A stretch of DNA of 29,043 nt from assembly GCA_047621945.1 (NCBI GenBank), contig JBLHMK010000018.1, positions 1 to 29,043 of the forward strand, in the 5' to 3' direction. The DNA comes from JAFMKE01 sp047621945. Its GTDB lineage: Bacteria; Bacteroidota; Bacteroidia; Chitinophagales; UBA8649. A program made the position numbers and the translations under genes. Below are positions 8,523 to 14,610 of this stretch, in pieces (positions within the stretch are counted from its first letter, which is position 1; each line of letters opens with the position of its first letter). The notes beneath the pieces are model-generated. The model had not been told where the DNA came from and searched no databases. It saw only the letters and a program-made list of their open reading frames with translations.

Positions 8523-9322
8523 AAAAAATAGGTTTCTTAATTACTGCTCGTTTGAAATCAAGTCGCTTGCCAATGAAGCTGTTAAAAGAGCTCAATGGTC
8601 AATCGATAATTGAACATGTCATCCAAAGAATAAAGGAGATTGAAGGAGTGGAGACTATTGTCATGTGTACTTCTATCAACCCCAAGGACAAACCTTTGCT
8701 TGACTTGAGTAAAGCAAACAACATCTATTATTTTAATGGGAATGAAGAAGATGTATTAGATCGGTTATTAACTGCAACGAAGCTATACGATCTTGACTAT
8801 ATGGTTGGAATAACTGGTGAGAATCCTTTGTTTTCCTTGCAACATACAGAAGAAATAATCAAGCTAATTAACGAGAATGATTTTGACTTTATTTATCCAA
8901 ATGGCTTGCCTATTGGATGCGCAACATACGCTTTGAAAAAAGAAGCATTGGAAACAGTTTGCTCGGTTAAAAATGTGGTGGACACGGAGATTTGGGGTTA
9001 CTTGATTAATAGACCTGAAATTTTTGATGTACATTTATTTGATGTAGAAGAATCCTTTCGATGGCCTGATTTGCGTATTACTATAGATTACCCGGAAGAT
9101 TTTAAATTTGTAGAATACCTATTTGAGCATTTAAGCTATGAAGAACGATTAGATTTGAGCAAAGTTTTAAGCTATTTGAAAGCTCATCCAGAAGTTTTGA
9201 AAATTCATGAAAATAATAGGCAACTTGATTTAAATGAGGAGACAAAAAAACGAATAAACCAATACTTCGTAGAGAACAAAGAGGAAATTATTAAGATTAA
9301 AAATAAAATATATGCCAATTGA
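8519..9322 (+). CDS. SpsF-type cytidylyltransferase, candidate CMP-sugar synthetase
   Basis: A 267-residue nucleotidyltransferase of the SpsF/KdsB-like group (COG1861 type). The nucleotide-binding motif is TARLKSSRLPMKLL (residues 9-22), followed by GNEEDVLDR (74-82) and ITGENPL (98-104). In most relatives the last motif is TGDCPL, with Asp as metal ligand; here it is Glu. The last 65 or so residues (about 203-267) are a charged, probably helical tail beyond the usual core. In Bacillus the sps cluster couples an SpsF to a NeuB homologue. No ordinary NeuA/LegF-type synthetase is present here, so this enzyme is the best candidate to activate the product of one or both NeuB enzymes with CMP. The ATGA overlap with the second NeuB gene supports that pairing. 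Confidence 0.75.
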   Translation: MKKIGFLITARLKSSRLPMKLLKELNGQSIIEHVIQRIKEIEGVETIVMCTSINPKDKPLLDLSKANNIYYFNGNEEDVLDRLLTATKLYDLDYMVGITGENPLFSLQHTEEIIKLINENDFDFIYPNGLPIGCATYALKKEALETVCSVKNVVDTEIWGYLINRPEIFDVHLFDVEESFRWPDLRITIDYPEDFKFVEYLFEHLSYEERLDLSKVLSYLKAHPEVLKIHENNRQLDLNEETKKRINQYFVENKEEIIKIKNKIYAN

Positions 9323-9750
9323 TATTTGATCAAACAGAACACCTGAATAGATACGCTATACTTAGTAAAATAGAGAAGCATATATCAGCCGAATTTCAAA
9401 GCGGAAAGTTTGATATAGATGGAGACGATTTTTTTGGAATCGGTTTAAGCTATGACACTAAAGTACTTGATGAGTGCCTGTGGGAAGCGCATGAGCGATA
9501 CATCGATATCCATGTAGTTTTGGAAGGCGAAGAGCGTATTCAAATTGCTGATAGAGCAAATACAACGGTAAGCAAAGCGTATGATAAAGAGAATGATTAT
9601 GCCTTGTTTAATGCAGAAGCTGAACAAGAAATAGTAATGAAAAAAGGAATGTTTTTATGCTTGTATCCTAACGAGGTTCACAAAACAGCTATTGTCCTGG
9701 ATTCTCCTGTACCACTTAAGAAATTGGTATTTAAAATAGCCTATAAATGA
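9319..9750 (+). CDS. YhcH/YjgK/YiaL (DUF386) family protein, probable sugar-acid anomerase
   Basis: A 143-residue cupin-like protein. The family signatures FDIDGDDFFG (31-40), EAHERYIDIHVVLEGEE (56-72) and NEVHKTA (118-124) provide the metal-binding set (His58, His65, His121 and nearby acids). Relatives act with sialic acid: E. coli YhcH/NanQ is reported to speed interconversion of sialate anomers and the open form. Those genes normally sit in catabolic operons, whereas this one lies among biosynthetic genes. The start is TTG at 9319, overlapping the preceding TGA as TTGA. No ATG is available nearby, and the resulting N-terminus MIFDQTEHLNRY fits the family. The inferred role is to equilibrate the free keto-acid sugar before CMP transfer. 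Confidence 0.8.
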   Translation: MIFDQTEHLNRYAILSKIEKHISAEFQSGKFDIDGDDFFGIGLSYDTKVLDECLWEAHERYIDIHVVLEGEERIQIADRANTTVSKAYDKENDYALFNAEAEQEIVMKKGMFLCLYPNEVHKTAIVLDSPVPLKKLVFKIAYK

Positions 9751-10388
9751 AAGTGCTAATACTTACAGATTCTTTGGGTTTACCTCGAAACTCGAACGGT
9801 GAATTTGTGAAGTATGAAGAAACCTACCCCTATCTTTTAAAGAAGGAATTTGCGGATAAACTAGAGCTTATTCATGTTGGGATTGGTGGAGCAACTATTG
9901 AGGATATTCGCAAACAAATAAGCTATTATACCGTATTGGATCCAGACATTACTTTTATTCAATGTGGGATTGTAGATTGCGCTCCAAGAGCTTTTAGGAA
10001 GTTTGAAAGTAAGGTCATCAAGAAGCTGAAATTTGATGTTTTTTTTAAACCATTAGTTCGGTTCTTGAGGATCTATAGAAAGCATACCTACACCTCCCAA
10101 AGGATGTTTAAGAACACCATACAAAGAATTAAGAAAGATCCAAACATTGCTAGAAACTTACATTTCATAGGTATTCTTCCTGCTCATGACGCGTATGAAA
10201 AAATTATGCCTGGAATAAAAAGCCAAATAGAAATCTACAATAGAATATTGGCTAAGGAAAACAACTTTATCGATAATAGCGATTTTCCGTTTTCCGGTAT
10301 TTTGAAAGATTACCATCACTTAAATAAGGAAGGGAATCAATTAATATATAGTAAGTTGAGTGAAGTAATTAAGCGCAACATCATTTAG
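9747..10388 (+). CDS. SGNH/GDSL-family hydrolase or acyltransferase, cytoplasmic
   Basis: A 213-residue SGNH-fold protein without signal peptide or membrane segment. Block I is LTDSLG (6-11) with nucleophile Ser9, block II is the GIGGA glycine region (45-49), and block V is DYHHLN, giving the Asp188/His191 pair. Block III reads CGIVDCAPR (73-81): the usual Asn of GxND is Val, a change that alters the oxyanion hole. It overlaps the YhcH-like gene by 4 bases. It likely adds or removes an acyl group on the sugar made by this module, or on its CMP form. Ester chemistry is known for the fold; the substrate is inference from context. Confidence 0.75.
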   Translation: MKVLILTDSLGLPRNSNGEFVKYEETYPYLLKKEFADKLELIHVGIGGATIEDIRKQISYYTVLDPDITFIQCGIVDCAPRAFRKFESKVIKKLKFDVFFKPLVRFLRIYRKHTYTSQRMFKNTIQRIKKDPNIARNLHFIGILPAHDAYEKIMPGIKSQIEIYNRILAKENNFIDNSDFPFSGILKDYHHLNKEGNQLIYSKLSEVIKRNII

Positions 10389-10447
10389 ATTTGCGGACAG
10401 AATAATAAGATTTAGCATGAATGGTAAAGGGATATTAAAATTTTTGA

Positions 10448-11683
10448 ATGATGGATTTAGTTAAATCTTTAAGCTTCCATATTGAAAATTACGACCACAT
10501 GCAGCGCTTGGATGATAAACTATCTCCAGTGCTTAAATATGCTTTGTCTCTAACTTGTTTCCTCGCTTATTATAGTGGAATATCATTCCTGTTAAAATAC
10601 ATTGTACGTAGTGCTTTAAGAAAGAAAAAGCTTGCTAATGAAAGCATTGTAACTTTTGTATTTTCTAAGAACCACGAGCTAGTAAGACGACAACTAGCAG
10701 ATGCAGAAATCTCATATCCCGTTTATGATTTGTCTTTTCAAAATACCACAAAGTCGTCCTCGGTTAAGGTGAGATACTTTTCAAGTATTCTTTTAATCTT
10801 GGCAGTTCTTGCCAATGCAAAATTGTATTTGGATAATGTCAAGAATTATAAGGGGAATGAAATAGTTGAAAACAATAAATTGAAAGTCTTCAAGTTGGCC
10901 GGCTATAAGTTGTTCTTTGAAATTTTAACCGAAGATTGTAAGTTGGTGATTAAATTCAATGACCACATTTTTAATAGTATGCTTCTTCATGAAGTTTGTG
11001 AGCAGCAAGAAGTAAAAACGGTCTATGTGCAACATGCTCCTGTTTCACCTCGGTTTCCTGCTTTACACCATGATTTGAATGTATTATTCAGTCAGGATAG
11101 TCTAGCTAAGTATAGAACATTAGATGTCCCTAAAAAGATATTCGAATGGGTAGACATCAGGCTTTTGGCTAGTGAACGATTTAAAAAGGATCAGCTGGAT
11201 GGAAGAGGTGCGGTACTGTTTGCTGTTAATATATTAGATGACCTAAGTAAAGTAAAAGAGTTAGTTCAAGAACTAACTATGCATTTTTCAGTAATTGTTC
11301 GTCCTCATCCGCGCGAGTCAAGAGATTTAAGCGGCCTATTGATAAACAAGGTGTCTTTGTCTAAAGGAACGAGTATTTGGGAAGACATGAATCAATGTGA
11401 ATTTGTCTTGTGCAATGAGTCCGCTGTGCCATTAGAAGCTATTTACTATGGTAGAAGCTATTACAAAACTGCCATGGTGTCAAAAAGTATGGATAGCTAT
11501 GGGTTTATGAGTAGAGGTTTGATAACTGAGGAATTCAAAAACTCCCAAGTCCTAATTGAAGCTATGCTTGCAGGTAAAAAGTGTTTTGATGAAAGCCATT
11601 TAAACTACTACATCGGTGATATGCCGAAATATGCAATTTTAGCTAAGCAGTTAAAATTAGAAATAGAAGCCTTAGCTAATTAA
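10448..11683 (+). CDS. Putative GT-B-fold surface-glycan glycosyltransferase
   Basis: A 411-residue protein that I recognise only at fold level. Two hydrophobic stretches (about 31-54 and 109-127) suggest peripheral membrane contact near the N-terminus. The C-terminal half has YVQHAP (193-198), RPHPRES (285-291) and CNESAVPLEAIYYG (322-335). These resemble the HP and Ser-containing nucleotide-binding motifs of bacterial sialyltransferases and CDP-glycerol-type transferases. The D/E-D/E-G motif of sialyltransferases is not obvious. Placed last in the nonulosonate run, it is a reasonable candidate to transfer the CMP-activated sugar. ATG codons at 10448 and 10451 are both possible starts. Its TAA overlaps the stop of the opposing gene. 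Confidence 0.6.
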   Translation: MMDLVKSLSFHIENYDHMQRLDDKLSPVLKYALSLTCFLAYYSGISFLLKYIVRSALRKKKLANESIVTFVFSKNHELVRRQLADAEISYPVYDLSFQNTTKSSSVKVRYFSSILLILAVLANAKLYLDNVKNYKGNEIVENNKLKVFKLAGYKLFFEILTEDCKLVIKFNDHIFNSMLLHEVCEQQEVKTVYVQHAPVSPRFPALHHDLNVLFSQDSLAKYRTLDVPKKIFEWVDIRLLASERFKKDQLDGRGAVLFAVNILDDLSKVKELVQELTMHFSVIVRPHPRESRDLSGLLINKVSLSKGTSIWEDMNQCEFVLCNESAVPLEAIYYGRSYYKTAMVSKSMDSYGFMSRGLITEEFKNSQVLIEAMLAGKKCFDESHLNYYIGDMPKYAILAKQLKLEIEALAN

Positions 11684-13140
11684 CGTGGACTTAATCCACC
11701 ATCAACCACATCTTTCACACTAACATTATTGATAACCGAGGTGAATATAACTTCTCCTCGAGGCTTATAAAATCGCTCATACTTTAACTCGACATTTGCG
11801 TTCTGAGTCTGACCATTATTGCCATATTGAATCACAAGATTTAACTTGTAGTTATCCAAGTTTGTGTTAGACGGCAAAGCGGTTTTATCAACTTTAGCGA
11901 TCAATTTTCGTGAAGCTCCATTATTGAGGTTCAATGAAGACAAACTATTTAATTTAACGTTCTGAAGGGTTTTACTAGTAACGATTAGATTGTTATTCCC
12001 ATCATTATTAGCTGGGCTATAGTTTTCAAAATAACCTTCACCACCATAGTATAATTGGTGCCAACTTACATCTTGTCTCCTGTCGGGGATGGTGACATCC
12101 ATGCTGTCCCGAATGAAATTAGCTAATTTGTAGGTAGCAGTTAATGATCCATTGTAAGTCATGTGTTGACTTGGCTTATAAGTACTTTCAAAAGCATAAG
12201 CACCAAAACCATTATAATGAGGCATGGTCTGCAGATTGATCCAATGACTTGGATGCTGATTCAGGACTTCTTTAAGCTTTGCATTCCACGACTCATAATT
12301 AGAAACATGCTTGTCGTACATCGGCAAGGTCAGAAATAAAAGCTCAATGTTTTCCTCTTCACAAAGCTCTATGATTTTTTTAGCATACAACTTATTCTGC
12401 TTACTGTATTCAAATTCATTTCCGTCAACGGGAGCACCACTAGTTTCATATTGACTGAGTATATCTTGCTCTATTCCAGAAGTAAATCGCACATATCTTC
12501 CCAAGTATAATCCTTTCTGCTGGCTTTGCCCTAAATTCTTATTTGCCATTAAAGCCTTGTTTGCTTTAAGTTGTGCAGGATTAGTAAATAGATAATCATG
12601 GTTTCGAATGGTAGTAGACCAAGAATATAGATAGTTGTCTAAAGCAAAAAGGGCTGGAGTAGAAGCTAATTTAGTGACAAAGTCTTTTCTAGCCGAGAAG
12701 CTTACGATTTGATTGGAAAGAGGACCTTCAATTAGTTCATGAGGAATAGAACTATTGAATCCATAAGTTTCTAAGATTACTAAGCTTGGTTTTTGCACCT
12801 TAACGGCCTCTTTAAGGGCATAGTAGTTGTCAACGGTATTTGTTCCTGGAGAAGCGAAAATAAAAGCGTTAGCTCCAAGTGTGAGGCTTAAGTTTTTCGG
12901 GTTGATTCCTGTGTAAAGGTGAGAATTACCAAACAGCATCACATCTACATGGATGTCTCTTTCTTTAAGATCATAGAATGAATCCCATTTCCTCTTAGTA
13001 TGATCGTTAGCTTGTTCTGGATTAAAGTATCCTTTTACATCTGAATAGGCAATAAGCCCAGCAACTATAGCTGATAGTAATCCCAGTTTTAGTAGGCCTT
13101 TCAACAAGGGTGACATTTCCTTTTTACTTTGTTCTTTCAT
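11680..13140 (-). CDS. Membrane-anchored SGNH-like partner of an MBOAT acyltransferase
   Basis: A 486-residue protein with one N-terminal membrane anchor (about 13-31) and a large exported part. The SGNH-type block FGNSHLYTG (70-78) holds the presumed nucleophile Ser73, and SQHMTYNG (324-331) holds the presumed catalytic His326. The region after about 360 is rich in Asn and short strands and looks like a carbohydrate-binding beta domain. The gene starts 11 bases after the MBOAT stop. By analogy with AlgJ/AlgX- or DltD-like partners, it should take acyl groups passed across the membrane by the MBOAT and place them on an exported glycan. The specific glycan is unknown. The convergent stops share the bases TTAA at 11680-11683. 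Confidence 0.75.
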   Translation of the reverse strand: MKEQSKKEMSPLLKGLLKLGLLSAIVAGLIAYSDVKGYFNPEQANDHTKRKWDSFYDLKERDIHVDVMLFGNSHLYTGINPKNLSLTLGANAFIFASPGTNTVDNYYALKEAVKVQKPSLVILETYGFNSSIPHELIEGPLSNQIVSFSARKDFVTKLASTPALFALDNYLYSWSTTIRNHDYLFTNPAQLKANKALMANKNLGQSQQKGLYLGRYVRFTSGIEQDILSQYETSGAPVDGNEFEYSKQNKLYAKKIIELCEEENIELLFLTLPMYDKHVSNYESWNAKLKEVLNQHPSHWINLQTMPHYNGFGAYAFESTYKPSQHMTYNGSLTATYKLANFIRDSMDVTIPDRRQDVSWHQLYYGGEGYFENYSPANNDGNNNLIVTSKTLQNVKLNSLSSLNLNNGASRKLIAKVDKTALPSNTNLDNYKLNLVIQYGNNGQTQNANVELKYERFYKPRGEVIFTSVINNVSVKDVVDGGLSPR

Positions 13141-13151
13141 CAGGTAATGCT

Positions 13152-14585
13152 TTAAAATTGAAAATAAATAAAGTTACTATCATTAAGTCCCATGCCATAA
13201 GAGCCAAAAAGAATGATAGAAACTGCTAATGCTAGATACAACAACCATCGCAACAAGAAATGCTTCGAAACAAACCATTCATAAAGGTTCTTACTCTTCT
13301 CTTCTACAATTTCAAAAGTCATCAATCCGATGAGTAAGAATATAGTGAACTTGAATTCACTTTCCCCAAGACCAAACTCATATAAACTCTCGATGTTCGA
13401 AAATCCTAGATTACCAAACATTTGCATGGCTTGATCAAATCCTTTCGCTCGGAAGAATATAAGGGATACAGCCCAAGCAAAGAATATAAATAAACTCGTG
13501 AATATGTGCTTAGGATCTATTTTGGAAACCTTAGCTAAGAGACGATCAAACACCACTAGGAATAAGCCGTTTAAAGCACCCCATATCACAAAGTTCCAAG
13601 AGGCTCCGTGCCATAAACCACTCAATAGGAATACGATTAGAATGTTTCGCTTCGTGGCAAAGCTTCCATTGCGACTCCCACCTAATGGGATATACAAATA
13701 GTCCTGAAACCAAGAACTTAAACTAATGTGCCATCTTTTCCAAAAGTTTGAGAATGAACTAGATAGGTAAGGGTGGTTAAAGTTTAGATTTAAATTAAAG
13801 CCTAAGGTGCGTGCACCACCAATGGCAATGTCAGTATAGGCTGAAAAATCAATGTACAATTGGAAAGCAAAGAATATCATGGCAAAGAAAGAGGGTAGTC
13901 CAGAGGACGTTTCTAAGCTGCCATAACTTCCATCAACAAACCTAGCCAATCGATCAGCGATTACAATCTTCTTAAAGAATCCCCACGCCATTAACAATAA
14001 TCCGCTTCTCAACATTTCATAGTTGAGGGTTTTCTTTTCACTGAATTGCGGAAGTAAGTGCTTCGCCCTTTCAATAGGACCTGCCACGAGTTGCGGAAAA
14101 AAACTTACAAAAGCAAAGAAGCCAATAGCGTCATTGGTCGGTTCCATTTTTTTGTAATACACGTCAATCGTATAACTTAAAGTTTGGAAGGTGTAAAAGC
14201 TAATACCTACGGGTAATATGATGCTAAGCGTTGAAATGTTCGGTGCTGTTCCAAACAAAGTGAAAGCGCCCACAAAACTATCCACGAAAAAGTTGAAGTA
14301 CTTAAAGAAAGCTAAGAAGCCAATGTTAACTGCTATACTGAGGAATAGCAACCGCTTTCGTGTTTTACCATCATCACTTGTCCCTAATTTTTGACCAACT
14401 AAAAAGTCGACTAAAGAACTTACAATAATTAAGGATAGAAATCGCCAATCCCACCATCCATAGAACAAATAGCTAATTGCAATTAAATAAAGATTTCTGA
14501 GCTTTATATTATCTTTAAAAAAGAGCCAATAAAGCAAAAAAGCTAAGGGAAAAAAAATTCCAAATTCTATTGAATTGAAAATCAT
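13152..14585 (-). CDS. AlgI-type MBOAT O-acyltransferase
   Basis: A 477-residue multi-pass membrane protein with about ten or more segments. Membrane-bound O-acyltransferase signatures are NFWKRWHISLSSWFQDYLY (280-298, His286) and GLWHGASWNFVIWG (323-336), whose His326 matches the catalytic histidine of AlgI. The GPIERAKHLLPQF segment (169-181) is also typical of AlgI/DltB relatives. The enzyme moves acetyl from cytoplasmic donors to the periplasmic side for O-acetylation of a polysaccharide or other envelope polymer. It lies between a YfhO-like gene (25-base gap) and an SGNH partner (11-base gap), forming one minus-strand operon. Alginate itself is not implied, because no other alginate genes are present. 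Confidence 0.9.
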   Translation of the reverse strand: MIFNSIEFGIFFPLAFLLYWLFFKDNIKLRNLYLIAISYLFYGWWDWRFLSLIIVSSLVDFLVGQKLGTSDDGKTRKRLLFLSIAVNIGFLAFFKYFNFFVDSFVGAFTLFGTAPNISTLSIILPVGISFYTFQTLSYTIDVYYKKMEPTNDAIGFFAFVSFFPQLVAGPIERAKHLLPQFSEKKTLNYEMLRSGLLLMAWGFFKKIVIADRLARFVDGSYGSLETSSGLPSFFAMIFFAFQLYIDFSAYTDIAIGGARTLGFNLNLNFNHPYLSSSFSNFWKRWHISLSSWFQDYLYIPLGGSRNGSFATKRNILIVFLLSGLWHGASWNFVIWGALNGLFLVVFDRLLAKVSKIDPKHIFTSLFIFFAWAVSLIFFRAKGFDQAMQMFGNLGFSNIESLYEFGLGESEFKFTIFLLIGLMTFEIVEEKSKNLYEWFVSKHFLLRWLLYLALAVSIILFGSYGMGLNDSNFIYFQF

Positions 14586-14610
14586 ATACTAAAGGATTGC
14601 TAGATGCTAG

